DNA from: DAHUZL01 sp035533215
Lineage (GTDB): Bacteria; Chloroflexota; Dormibacteria; Aeolococcales; Bog-877
Direction of reading: 5' to 3'
Length of the DNA stretch: 64,000 bases
Assembly: GCA_035533215.1 (NCBI GenBank)
Contig: DATLUG010000044.1
Span: 5,150 to 69,149 of the forward strand
Part shown: in pieces, positions 18,036 through 26,565 of the stretch
Layout of the letters: each line of letters starts with the position of its first letter
How positions within the stretch are numbered: position 1 is the first letter of the stretch
Position numbers and translations under genes: made by a program
Notes under the pieces: generated by a model
Database searches by the model: none
What the model saw: only the letters and a program-made list of their open reading frames with translations
What the model was told of the DNA's origin: nothing

Positions 18036-18923
18036 TCAGTCGCGGATGGCGAAGCCGCGAACCGCGAGGGCCAGCATGGTCACCCCCACCCCCAGCAGGA
18101 CCAGGGCGGAGACCGGGGCCGGCATCGGCCAGCCGAAGAAGGTGAGCGCCCCGACATGGGCGTGGGCCGGCACCAGCCCGCCGAGCGCCGCCGCCCGCAG
18201 CGGGGCGATCCCGTACGCGACCGGGTCGACCCGGGTCAGCACCCCCATCCAGCCCGGCAGCCGGCCGAGGGGGAAGAGGGCCCCGGAGAGGAAGAAGAGC
18301 GGCAGCACCAGAAAGTTGATCACGACCTGGAACCCCTGGATGGTTCGCATCCGGGAGGCCACCACCACCCCGAGCGTGGTCAGCGTGAAGGCCAGCAGGA
18401 ACATCAGGGGGAGGAGCTCCACAACGCGAAGGGGGCTCAGCCTGACCCCGACCACGGGGGCGAAGACCAGCATGATCAGGCCCTGCAGCATGCCCTGGGT
18501 GGCGCCGCCCAACGCCTTGCCGACCGCGATCGCCGAGCGCTCGATGGGGGCGACCAGGACCTCCTTGAGGAATCCGAACTCGCGGTCCCAGACGATCGAC
18601 ATCGCGCTGAACATGGCGGTGAAGAGCACCGCCATGCCGACCACGCCGGGGTACATGAACTGGATGTAGCTGAGGTGGGCGGCGCCGGCGGCCAGGCGCG
18701 CCCCGCCGCCCAGCGATGAGCTCAGCCCGACCCCGAACACGAGCAGGAACAGGAGCGGTTGGGCGAGCGACGCCAGCAGCCGCATCCGGTCGCGCCGGTA
18801 GCGGATGACATCCCGGTACCAGATCACGAAGACCGCGCGCAGATAGCCGGTGCCACGGCCGGCGCGTCCGCGGGCGACGGCGGGGCGGCGCGGCGGGGCG
18901 CCCAGGGTGGGCTCCGCCGTCAT
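18036..18923 (-). CDS. ABC-2 type transporter permease (DrrB-like)
   Basis: 295 residues with an ATG overlapping the ATPase stop (ATGA). Six hydrophobic segments are visible, with the ABC-2 signature region VVINFLVLPLFFLSGALFP and the preceding EVLVAPIERSAIAVGKALGG coupling segment that resembles DrrB. With the adjacent ATPase it should form an exporter of lipophilic compounds such as antibiotics or lipids. It is the last gene of the MarR-controlled exporter operon. Confidence 0.92.
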   Translation of the reverse strand: MTAEPTLGAPPRRPAVARGRAGRGTGYLRAVFVIWYRDVIRYRRDRMRLLASLAQPLLFLLVFGVGLSSSLGGGARLAAGAAHLSYIQFMYPGVVGMAVLFTAMFSAMSIVWDREFGFLKEVLVAPIERSAIAVGKALGGATQGMLQGLIMLVFAPVVGVRLSPLRVVELLPLMFLLAFTLTTLGVVVASRMRTIQGFQVVINFLVLPLFFLSGALFPLGRLPGWMGVLTRVDPVAYGIAPLRAAALGGLVPAHAHVGALTFFGWPMPAPVSALVLLGVGVTMLALAVRGFAIRD

Positions 18924-20014
18924 CGTCGCCCGCCCCCCATCCCCCGGCGGGCGCGCCAGGCGGCCCTCGGGTCGGGCGGCTCCTCGCGGATGGCGCGGCC
19001 GGTCAGCTGGAGGAACACGTCGTCCAGGCTGGGCCGCCTGACCGCCACCGAGCGGACCGCGACCGAGACCGCCCCCACCAGCTGGGGCACGAAGGCGGCC
19101 CCATCGGCGACGGTCACCTGCAGGTGCCCGTCGCCGCGATCCACGGCCACCCCCAGCCGGTCGCGGAGCTCGGCCGCCGCCACCTCATCGTCGGCGGTGG
19201 CGGCGGTGACGACGTCGCCGCCCACCCGCGCCTTGAGCTGGTCGGGGCTGCCCTCGGCGACGATGGTGCCGTGATCGATGATGGCGAGGCGGTCGCAGAT
19301 CTCGGCCTCGTCCAGGTAGTGGGTGGTCATGAAGACGGTGGTCCCCTCCCGCGCGCGCAGCTCCCCCAGGTAGGCCCAGATGCTGGCCCGGGTCTGGGGA
19401 TCGAGGCCCTGGGTGGGCTCGTCCAGGAAGAGCACCTCGGGGGCGTGCAGCATCCCCCTGGCGATCTCCAGCCGCCGCTTCATCCCGCCGGAGAACGTGC
19501 GCACCATCGCGTCCTGTCGGTCGCTGAGGTCGACCAGCGCCAGCGCCTGCTCGCGGCGCTGGCGGCGCTGGCCGCGAGCGACCCCGTACAGCATGGCGTG
19601 GAAGTCGAGATTCTCGCGCGCGGTCAGCTGCTCGTCGAGCGACGGGTCCTGGAACACGAGCCCGATCCGGCGTCGGACCCCGGCGGGATCACGGCTGACG
19701 TCGAGGCCGGCGACCCGCGCGGTCCCGGCGGTGGGCCGCACCAGCGTGCAGAGGATCTGGATGGTGGTCGACTTGCCGGCCCCGTTGGGCCCCAGGAAGC
19801 CGAAGATCTCGCCGGAGTGGACCTGGAGGTCGATCCCCCGCACCGCCTCGACGGTGTCGTAGCGCTTGTGCAGCCCGCGCACCACCACCGCCGGGTCGCC
19901 GTGGGCCCGGGGGCCCGCCGCTCCGCCCCGTGACGCGTGGGTCCCGGCCGGCGCTGACGACAGGTGGGTCCGCGCGGCCCCGGTCGGCGGTCGGCTAGGG
20001 GGGGGCGTGCCCAT
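18920..20014 (-). CDS. ABC transporter ATP-binding protein (DrrA-like)
   Basis: 364 residues from an ATG at 20014 (GGGGAG upstream); a GTG at 20017 is the alternative. Walker A GPNGAGKST, Q-loop VFQDPSLDEQLT, signature FSGGMKRRLEIARG, Walker B VLFLDEPTQGLD and the H-loop TTHYLDEAE are all intact. The C-terminal extension with LDDVFLQLTGR is typical of the DrrA drug-resistance subfamily. The first 35 residues are a Pro/Ala-rich extension. The start lies inside the end of the upstream MFS gene (20-nt overlap). Confidence 0.93.
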   Translation of the reverse strand: MGTPPPSRPPTGAARTHLSSAPAGTHASRGGAAGPRAHGDPAVVVRGLHKRYDTVEAVRGIDLQVHSGEIFGFLGPNGAGKSTTIQILCTLVRPTAGTARVAGLDVSRDPAGVRRRIGLVFQDPSLDEQLTARENLDFHAMLYGVARGQRRQRREQALALVDLSDRQDAMVRTFSGGMKRRLEIARGMLHAPEVLFLDEPTQGLDPQTRASIWAYLGELRAREGTTVFMTTHYLDEAEICDRLAIIDHGTIVAEGSPDQLKARVGGDVVTAATADDEVAAAELRDRLGVAVDRGDGHLQVTVADGAAFVPQLVGAVSVAVRSVAVRRPSLDDVFLQLTGRAIREEPPDPRAAWRARRGMGGGRR

Positions 20015-21872
20015 CACCGCTCCCCACCGACGCCCCTCCGAACCTGGGCTCCCCGGCGTCGGCTGCCCGGGCGCCCGCTCCCACCCCGGCCCCCCGCGCG
20101 ACCCGCCTCGACCCCTGCGCGCCGTTGGTCGTGGGGGCGATCCCGGGGGCGACGGACGGGGCGTCCTTCTCCTGGTAGATGAACTTGCCGCCCCGCAGCC
20201 AGGAGGCGATGGCCGCCAGCAGGCAGGCCACGATGGCGAAGTCGAACGCGGTGCGCAGACCCTTCATGAAGGGCAGGGAGATCAGGTGGGGGAAGAAGCG
20301 ACGGCCGGTCAGGAAGGCGGCGTGGGCGTGGGACAGATGGGGGAGGAGCGGACCCAGCAGGGTCTGCATCGGGTTGTAGCCGAGGAAGGCGGCGAAGAGG
20401 CTGCTCACCGGGGGAAGGTGGGAGATGCGGACGGCGTCCGCCCGAGGCACCCCCTGGCCGACGAGCCCGGTGTACAGAGAATGCGGCAGCGCGCTCGCCA
20501 GCCCGATGATGATCAGGCTGAAGAAGATGCCGATCGACAGCACCATGGCGGAGTTCTGGAAGGTGGCCGCCATGCCCGCCCCCGCCCCCCTTTGACCGGC
20601 CGGCAGGCTGTTCATGATCCCGGCACGATTGGGGGAGGCGAACATCCCGGCGGCCACCCCGTACGCCAGCAGCAGCAGGGCGAACCAGGGGTAGCTGAAG
20701 TCGGCCGGCAGCAGCTGGAACACGACGAAGGCCGCCGCCGCGCCCAGCATGCCGCCGGTGGCGAAGGGCCGCGCCCCGAAGCGGTCGGAGAGGTAGCCGG
20801 AGATCGGTCCGGCGACCAGGAAGCCGACGGTCAGCGGGATCATGTAGATCCCGGCCCACAGCGGGGTCGAGGCGAAGCTGTACCCGTGCAGCGGCAGCCA
20901 GATGCCCTGGAGCCAGATGATGAGGATGAACATCAAGCCGCCCCGGGCCAGCGACGACAGCAGGCTGGCGACGTTGCCGGCGGCGAACGCCCGGATCCGG
21001 AACAGGGGCAGCCGGAACATGGGCTGCGCCACCTTGGTCTCGATCCACGCGAACAGCGCCAGGAATGCAACCCCCCCGATCAGCGCCGCCAGCACCTCGG
21101 GGTTGGTCCAGCCCATGGTGTCCCCCCCGTAGGGAAGGATGCCGTAGGTGATACCGACCAGCACCGCCACCAGCCCGACCGCGAAGGTGGTGTTCCCCCA
21201 CCAGTCGAGCGTGGCGGGGATCCGCACCCCGGTGTCGTGGAGCTTGAGGTAGGCCCACACGGTTCCGAAGAGCCCGGCGGGCACCGACACCAGGAAGACC
21301 AGCCGCCAGGAGACGGGGCCCAGGAGGCCGCCGAGGAGGAGCCCGATGAAGGACCCGGCGATGGCGGCCACCACGTTGATGCCGAGGGCCAGCCCGCGCT
21401 GGTTCTCGGGAAAGGCATCGGTCAGGATGGCGCTGGAGTTGGCGAACAGCAGTGCCCCGCCGACCCCTTGGAGGATCCGTCCGACGACCAGGTACAGCGC
21501 CCCGGGGGTGCCGCTCATCCAGGTGACCGACAGCAGCACCGAGAACAGGGTGAACACGGCGAACCCGAGGTTGTACATCTTGACCCGGCCGTACATGTCG
21601 CCGATCCGCCCGAAGCTGACCACCAGCACCGCGGTCGCCACCATGAACCCCATCAGCAGCCACAGGAAGTAGGGGCTGTTGCCGGGGGTGAGCGGGTTCA
21701 GGTGGATGCCCCGGAAGATGTCGGGCAGGGCGATGAGGACGATCGAGGAGTTGATCGTCACCATCAGAACCCCGATGGTGGTGTTGGACAGCGCGATCCA
21801 CTTGTACCGGGGCCCCGCGGTCGCGCCCGCGCGGGCGCCGATGGACGGCGCCTTCGACTCCCGGCGCCTCAC
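19995..21872 (-). CDS. MFS transporter, DHA2 family drug exporter
   Basis: 625 residues from a GTG overlapping the MarR stop (GTGA). About 14 hydrophobic segments; helix 1 reads NTTIGVLMVTINSSIVLIALP, with the loop motif GRIGDMYGRVKMYNLG and a motif C-type segment. A large loop follows helix 12, and there is a Gly/Ala-rich C-terminal tail. It differs clearly from the MFS protein at 16.5-18 kb, so the two are not a recent duplication. The MarR regulator in front suggests induction by a toxic ligand, with the ABC exporter as a second pump in the same operon. Confidence 0.9.
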   Translation of the reverse strand: MRRRESKAPSIGARAGATAGPRYKWIALSNTTIGVLMVTINSSIVLIALPDIFRGIHLNPLTPGNSPYFLWLLMGFMVATAVLVVSFGRIGDMYGRVKMYNLGFAVFTLFSVLLSVTWMSGTPGALYLVVGRILQGVGGALLFANSSAILTDAFPENQRGLALGINVVAAIAGSFIGLLLGGLLGPVSWRLVFLVSVPAGLFGTVWAYLKLHDTGVRIPATLDWWGNTTFAVGLVAVLVGITYGILPYGGDTMGWTNPEVLAALIGGVAFLALFAWIETKVAQPMFRLPLFRIRAFAAGNVASLLSSLARGGLMFILIIWLQGIWLPLHGYSFASTPLWAGIYMIPLTVGFLVAGPISGYLSDRFGARPFATGGMLGAAAAFVVFQLLPADFSYPWFALLLLAYGVAAGMFASPNRAGIMNSLPAGQRGAGAGMAATFQNSAMVLSIGIFFSLIIIGLASALPHSLYTGLVGQGVPRADAVRISHLPPVSSLFAAFLGYNPMQTLLGPLLPHLSHAHAAFLTGRRFFPHLISLPFMKGLRTAFDFAIVACLLAAIASWLRGGKFIYQEKDAPSVAPGIAPTTNGAQGSRRVARGAGVGAGARAADAGEPRFGGASVGSGDGHAPP

Positions 21873-22459
21873 CCGGCGCCCCGGTCCAGCCCTCGCCCGG
21901 CGGCGGGATGCGGGGCAGACGGGGACCGGCGACGAGCCGCGCCGGCCCTTGCCGCTGCCAGCGGCCGCCGGTGCGGCGGCGCCGGCTCGGTCTCGGCCCC
22001 GGGCGACGCGGCCCGCTGCAGCCCCACGACCAGCCGCTCGAGGAGTCGGCCCAGCTCGTCCACGTCAGCCGCGGGCAGCTCCGCCAGCGCCTGCCGGATG
22101 GCGCCGCCCTCGATCCGGGAGAGCTGGGCGACCGCCCGCTCGCCGGACTCGGTGAGCCCGACCTCCACCACCCGGCGGTCGCCCTCCCGCCCCTGGCGGC
22201 GAACGACTCCGTGTTGGACCAGCCGCTCGACCAGCCCGGTCGCGGTCGAGGGGGTGATCCGGAGCGCGTCCGCGATCTGGCCGACGGTGGCGTGGCCGAG
22301 GCGGTGGAGGCGGAAGAGGACCCGCACCTGGGTCATGGTCAGCCGCTGCTCACGCCACAGTTCCAGCTGCATCCCCTCGAACACCGACAGGGTCTGGGCC
22401 AGCGACCGGTAGACCCTGCGGGTGGGCTCGTTGCCCGTGACCGGGGTATCCTTGGCCAT
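21869..22459 (-). CDS. MarR-family transcriptional regulator
   Basis: 196 residues from an ATG at 22459. A winged helix occupies about residues 40-110: LTMTQVRVLFRLHR, then the recognition helix ITPSTATGLVERLVQHGVV, then the wing RREGDRRVVEVGLTESG. The C-terminal 45 residues are an Ala/Arg/Pro-rich tail without recognisable structure. Position at the head of the exporter operon, with its own promoter, fits a ligand-released autorepressor of the MFS and ABC pumps. Confidence 0.9.
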   Translation of the reverse strand: MAKDTPVTGNEPTRRVYRSLAQTLSVFEGMQLELWREQRLTMTQVRVLFRLHRLGHATVGQIADALRITPSTATGLVERLVQHGVVRRQGREGDRRVVEVGLTESGERAVAQLSRIEGGAIRQALAELPAADVDELGRLLERLVVGLQRAASPGAETEPAPPHRRPLAAARAGAARRRSPSAPHPAAGRGLDRGAG

Positions 22460-22465
22460 GGACCA

Positions 22466-22495
22466 ATGGTACGCCTGATGCCACTATTCAGCCAA
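22466..22495 (-). promoter_or_regulatory. Promoter of the MarR-exporter operon (leaderless)
   Basis: On the minus strand TTGGCT (22490-22495), an 18-nt spacer and TACCAT (22466-22471) end 6 nt before the ATG at 22459. Transcription should begin at or next to the start codon. The element ATTGG occurs twice (22466-area and 22493-area, as CCAAT on the plus strand) and could be part of a MarR operator. Confidence 0.5.
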
Positions 22496-22566
22496 TGCGT
22501 CAGGTCTTCCGCACCGGCGCCGGCGACCCGGGGCCGCCTCGGAGCCGGCCGCCGAGGAGGGACGTG

Positions 22567-23433
22567 ATGGAGCTCGGAGTGATCTTCCCCCAGCGCGAGA
22601 TCGGCAACGACCCCGTGGTCATCCGCACCTACGCCCAGGGGGTGGAGGCGGCCGGGTTCGGCACGCTGGGGGCGTACGACCACGTCCTCGGCGCCTCGGC
22701 CGACCGGCCCGGTGGCTGGTCCGGGCGGTACACGGACCAGGACGCCTTCCATGAGGTGTTCGTGCTCCTCGGCTACCTCGCCGCGGTCACCAGCCGGCTG
22801 GTGCTCAGCACCGAGGTCCTGGTCCTGCCCCAGCGCCAGACCGCCCTCGTCGCCAAGCAGGCGGCCGAGGTCGACGTCCTGTCCGGAGGGCGGCTGCGGC
22901 TCGGGGTCGGCCTCGGGTGGAACGCGGTCGAGTACGAGGCCCTGGGGATGACCTTCACCGACCGGGGGCGGCGCCTGGGCGAGCAGGTGGCGGTGCTGCG
23001 CCGGCTGTGGGCGGAGGGAGTCGTGACCGTCGAGGGCCGCGACCACCGCATCCACGCCGCCGGGCTCAATCCCCTTCCCAGCGCCCGGCGGATCCCGATC
23101 TGGTTCGGAGGGCGCGCCGACGCGGCCCTGCGGAGGGCGGCGGAACTGGCCGACGGGTGGATCGCCAACGTCCCGCTCGGTCCCGAGCTCGACCGCGCCC
23201 TCGCGGTGCTGCGCGCGGGCCTTCGCGACCACCAGCGCGACCTGAGCGCGTTCGGGCTCGCCGGCCGGGTCACGGTCGACGACGATCCGGCGGCGGCGCT
23301 GACCGAGCTCCGGGCGTGGGAGGCGCTGGGGGCGACCGACTGCGCGCTCAACACGATGGACGCCGGCGTCACCGCACCGCTGCAGCACCTGGAGCGGCTC
23401 ATCCGGGTGAAGCGCCAGTGGGACGGCGGCTGA
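22567..23433 (+). CDS. LLM-class (probably F420-dependent) oxidoreductase
   Basis: 288 residues from an ATG at 22567 with GAGGAGGG 5-8 nt upstream. It has the luciferase-like TIM-barrel pattern of the actinobacterial F420 family: an N-terminal strand LGVIFPQ, AAGFGTLGAYDH, the segment LVLSTEVLVLPQRQTALVAKQAAEVDVLSGGRLRLGVGLGWNAVEYEALG in overlapping pieces, and IPIWFGGRADAALRRAAELADGWI. F420 rather than FMN use is inferred from the family. Substrate unknown. Confidence 0.88.
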   Translation: MELGVIFPQREIGNDPVVIRTYAQGVEAAGFGTLGAYDHVLGASADRPGGWSGRYTDQDAFHEVFVLLGYLAAVTSRLVLSTEVLVLPQRQTALVAKQAAEVDVLSGGRLRLGVGLGWNAVEYEALGMTFTDRGRRLGEQVAVLRRLWAEGVVTVEGRDHRIHAAGLNPLPSARRIPIWFGGRADAALRRAAELADGWIANVPLGPELDRALAVLRAGLRDHQRDLSAFGLAGRVTVDDDPAAALTELRAWEALGATDCALNTMDAGVTAPLQHLERLIRVKRQWDGG

Positions 23434-23562
23434 TCGGTCGGCCCGGGAGGGGGCGGGTGTCCTGGCCGCGGCGGGACGCCGGCCCGGGACCCTCGGCCGC
23501 AGCGCGGTGGCACGCGCTCCGCGGCCGCCGGCGCGGTCGCCGCCCGTAGACTTGGCCGTGCC

Positions 23563-24489
23563 ATGCTGGCCCTGGTAGCGGACCCCGCCGCACCCGAGCG
23601 CCTCGCGCTTCGCGAGGCGGCGGAGCCCGCTCCCGGTCCGGGCACCCCGGTGGTGGCGGTCGAGGCGGTCGCCCTCAACCGTGGCGAGGTCAACCGCCTC
23701 GCGACCGCCGTCGACGGGTGGCGGCCGGGCTGGGACCTCGCCGGGACGATCGCGGTAGCGGCCAGTGACGGCCGCGGCCCCGATGTGGGGGCGCGGGTGG
23801 TGGGCCTGCTGCCCGAGGGCATGGGGTGGGCAGAGCGCGCCGCGGTGCCGGCGACCCATCTGGCGGTCCTCCCCGACACCCTGGAGACGGTCCAGGCCGC
23901 GGCCCTGCCGGTCGCCGGCCTCACGGCCCTGCGCACCCTCCGCATCGGGGGGCTGCTGCTCGACCGCCGCGTCCTTATCACCGGCGCCGCCGGCGGCGTG
24001 GGTCGCTTCGCGATCCAGCTCGCCCGCCGCTCCGGCGCCGACGTGACCGCGGTGGTGGGCCGCCCGGAGCGCGGAGCGGGGCTGCGGGAGCTCGGCGCCG
24101 ACCGGGTCGTTTTGGGCATCGAGGCGGCCGAGGGACCGTTCGATCTCGTCCTGGACGCGGCCGGAGGCTCCTCCCTGGCCGCCGCCCTGGCGCTGGTCGG
24201 GACGGGCGGGACGGTCGTGACCTACGGCAACTCCGCCCGGGAGCCGTCGACCTTTGTCGTCAACGACTTCTACACCACCTGGGGCGTCAGCCTGCGGGGG
24301 TTCTTCCTGCTGGCCGACGCCGGGCGGGAGCCGCCGGCGGTCGACCTCGGCCACCTCGCCCAGCTGGTCGCCGACCGCCGTCTCGACCCGCAGGTGGCCC
24401 TCGTCACCGACTGGCGGGACGCCGACCGGGCGCTGCGGTCCCTCCGGGAGCGACGGGTCCCCGGCAAGGCGATCCTGCGGGTCGGCTGA
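23563..24489 (+). CDS. Zinc-independent MDR-family quinone/alcohol oxidoreductase
   Basis: 308 residues. A GroES-like N-terminal part (EAVALNRGEVNRL, GWDLAGTI) is followed by an NAD(P)-binding Rossmann domain with GAAGGVGRFAIQLARRSGA around residue 145. The zinc-binding Cys/His set of alcohol dehydrogenases is absent, which places it with quinone oxidoreductase-like enzymes. A TAGACT box lies 10 nt before the ATG, so the transcript would have almost no leader. Confidence 0.87.
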   Translation: MLALVADPAAPERLALREAAEPAPGPGTPVVAVEAVALNRGEVNRLATAVDGWRPGWDLAGTIAVAASDGRGPDVGARVVGLLPEGMGWAERAAVPATHLAVLPDTLETVQAAALPVAGLTALRTLRIGGLLLDRRVLITGAAGGVGRFAIQLARRSGADVTAVVGRPERGAGLRELGADRVVLGIEAAEGPFDLVLDAAGGSSLAAALALVGTGGTVVTYGNSAREPSTFVVNDFYTTWGVSLRGFFLLADAGREPPAVDLGHLAQLVADRRLDPQVALVTDWRDADRALRSLRERRVPGKAILRVG

Positions 24490-24529
24490 GCCGGAGCGGC
24501 GCCGGCGGGCGCCGGGCCGGCTCGGCTGC

Positions 24530-24535
24530 TACGGT
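24530..24535 (+). promoter_or_regulatory. -10 box, leaderless promoter of the MscS gene
   Basis: TACGGT ends 7 nt before ATG 24543. No Shine-Dalgarno sequence precedes the ATG. Confidence 0.45.
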
Positions 24536-24542
24536 CCCCCTG

Positions 24543-25448
24543 ATGGCGCTGAACCCCGGCCGGCGCCCGCCGCGACGCCTCATCACCGTCGGACTGGCCC
24601 TCCTGGCGACCCTCGTCGTGCTGCTGGCGGCGGGGCGGGCGCTCCTCGACAGCCATCTCGTCCGCACCCTCCCGCAGACCACCCACGGCCTCGTCGTCGG
24701 GGGCTTCCTGCTGGTGTCGGCGATCCTGGCGATGCTGGCCACGCGGGCCCTGATGGCCGCCGTCTTCGGCCGGGCGGCGGGCACCGCGCTCGCCACCTGG
24801 CGCACGGCCGCCAGCTGGGCCGTCTACATCGTCCTCGGCCTCGTCATCGTGTCCCAGCTGCAGGTGGACCTCTCCGGCTTCCTGGTCGGCAGCGCGGTGA
24901 TCGGAGTGGTGCTGGGCGTGGGCGCCCAGACCTCGCTCGCCAACCTCTTCGCGGGGGCGATCCTGCTGCTCTCGCGGCCCTTCTCGGTGGGAGGCTGGGT
25001 GCATCTCCGCACGTACCTCTTCGGTGGCTTCGGAGGATCCGACTTCAGCGGCCTGGTGGTCCACATCGGCAGCTTCCACACGGTGCTGGACGTCGGAGGA
25101 CGTCCGGTCCACATCCCCAACAGCGCCATGCTCACCGCCGCCATCACCACCAGCCCGATCCCGGTCCAGGTGGACCTCGACGTCACCCTGCCCGCCGCCG
25201 CGCCCCTCGCCGCCATCGAGGGTCGGATCGCGGACGGGCTGGGCTTGCGACCGCCGGCCTCGGTGGCCCTCCTGCCCCAGCGGGTGAGCCTCGGCGGCGA
25301 TCCGGAGGTGAGCTGCCGGCTCCAGGTCGCCGCCCTGCGGTCGGTCGACGTGCGCGCCGTGGTCCGGCTGCTGGCGGAGGCGGCCGGCGCCGCCCCGACC
25401 GAAGCCGGCCGCCGGGCCGACGCCACCCGCCCGCCCGGCCCAGAATGA
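24543..25448 (+). CDS. Small-conductance mechanosensitive channel, MscS family
   Basis: 301 residues with four predicted membrane segments; the pore-lining one holds the MscS-type Gly/Ala pattern (GSAVIGVVLGVGAQTSLANLFAG). It is followed by the beta-domain start SRPFSVGGWVHL and the HIPNSAML motif. The length matches short MscS forms. It should release solutes under hypo-osmotic stress. Confidence 0.9.
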   Translation: MALNPGRRPPRRLITVGLALLATLVVLLAAGRALLDSHLVRTLPQTTHGLVVGGFLLVSAILAMLATRALMAAVFGRAAGTALATWRTAASWAVYIVLGLVIVSQLQVDLSGFLVGSAVIGVVLGVGAQTSLANLFAGAILLLSRPFSVGGWVHLRTYLFGGFGGSDFSGLVVHIGSFHTVLDVGGRPVHIPNSAMLTAAITTSPIPVQVDLDVTLPAAAPLAAIEGRIADGLGLRPPASVALLPQRVSLGGDPEVSCRLQVAALRSVDVRAVVRLLAEAAGAAPTEAGRRADATRPPGPE

Positions 25449-25452
25449 CCGG

Positions 25453-26565
25453 GTGACCCTGACCACCCTTCGGCACGCCTGGGCGGAGCCCGGGGTGGAG
25501 TGCGTCGCCGACGAGGTCTTCCGGATACCCCTGCCCCTGCCCGGCGACGCGCTCCGCGCGGTCAACGTGTATGCGATCCGGACCGACCGCCAGGTGGTGC
25601 TGGTGGACGCCGGCTGGGACGCCCCCGCCAGCTGGGACGCTCTGGGGACGGCGCTGACCCGGTTGGGCAGCCGCATCGAGGCGGTGCGGACGGTGGCGGT
25701 GACCCACCTCCACCACGACCACGTCGGTCAGGCGGCTCGGCTGCGCGACACCGCGCGCGCGGCGGTCCTCATCGGCGCCGGTGAGCAGACGGCGCTGGAG
25801 CAGATCCTGCGGGACACCGACCACGGCCGGGCCCGGGTCCTGGCCAGGCTTCGCCGTCTGGGCGCCGACGCGCTCGCGGCCGAGCTGGAGCGCGGCGACC
25901 CGCAGGGGGCGGACACCCAGGAGCGCGCTCGGTACGAGCCGCCCGACGTCTACCTCGGCGACCATTCCATCGTCGTCGCCGGCGGCAGGGCGCTGGCGGT
26001 GGTGCCGACCCCCGGGCACACGCGCGGCCACGTCTGCCTGTGGGACGAGGAGCACGCGGTGCTGTTCGCCGGCGACCACGTCCTCCCCCACATCACCCCC
26101 TCGATCGGGCTGGAACCGGTTCCCGCCCGCCTCCCGCTCGCCGACTTCCTGGCCTCGCTGGCGCGGGTCCGCCAGCTGCCCGCACGGCGGGTCCTGCCCG
26201 CGCACGGACCGGTGTTCACCGATCTCGGCGGTCGCGTCGACGAGCTGGTGGCCCATCATGAGCGGCGCCTGGAGCAATGCCTGGCCGGCCTGGACGCGCT
26301 CGGTCCCGCCGCCGTCGACGCCGCCGCGGTGGCGGAGCGGCTGCGCTGGACACGCCGGGAGCTGCGCCTTGCCGACCTCGACTGGTTCAACCAGATGCTG
26401 GCGGTGGGCGAGACGGCGGCTCACCTCGACGTCCTGGTCGAGCGGGGCGCGGCCCGCCGCCACGCCGGGGACCGCGTGGACCGCTACCAGCTCGGCGACA
26501 CGCCGCTTGCCCGCCCCGCACCCCCGGCGGCCACCGCCGCCCGGGTCAAGGAGTCCCGTCCATGA
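25453..26565 (+). CDS. MBL-fold metallo-hydrolase
   Basis: 370 residues from a GTG 4 nt after the MscS stop. Metal-binding motif THLHHDHVG (H-x-H-x-D-H), then PGHTRGHVC and the later AGDHVLP supply the remaining ligands of a binuclear site. The domain after residue 280 is a helical/winged segment (VAERLRWTRREL, VLVERGAARRH) found in some lactamase-like thioesterase or nuclease relatives. The stop overlaps the aldehyde dehydrogenase start (ATGA), so the two act together, but the substrate is not evident. Confidence 0.88.
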   Translation: MTLTTLRHAWAEPGVECVADEVFRIPLPLPGDALRAVNVYAIRTDRQVVLVDAGWDAPASWDALGTALTRLGSRIEAVRTVAVTHLHHDHVGQAARLRDTARAAVLIGAGEQTALEQILRDTDHGRARVLARLRRLGADALAAELERGDPQGADTQERARYEPPDVYLGDHSIVVAGGRALAVVPTPGHTRGHVCLWDEEHAVLFAGDHVLPHITPSIGLEPVPARLPLADFLASLARVRQLPARRVLPAHGPVFTDLGGRVDELVAHHERRLEQCLAGLDALGPAAVDAAAVAERLRWTRRELRLADLDWFNQMLAVGETAAHLDVLVERGAARRHAGDRVDRYQLGDTPLARPAPPAATAARVKESRP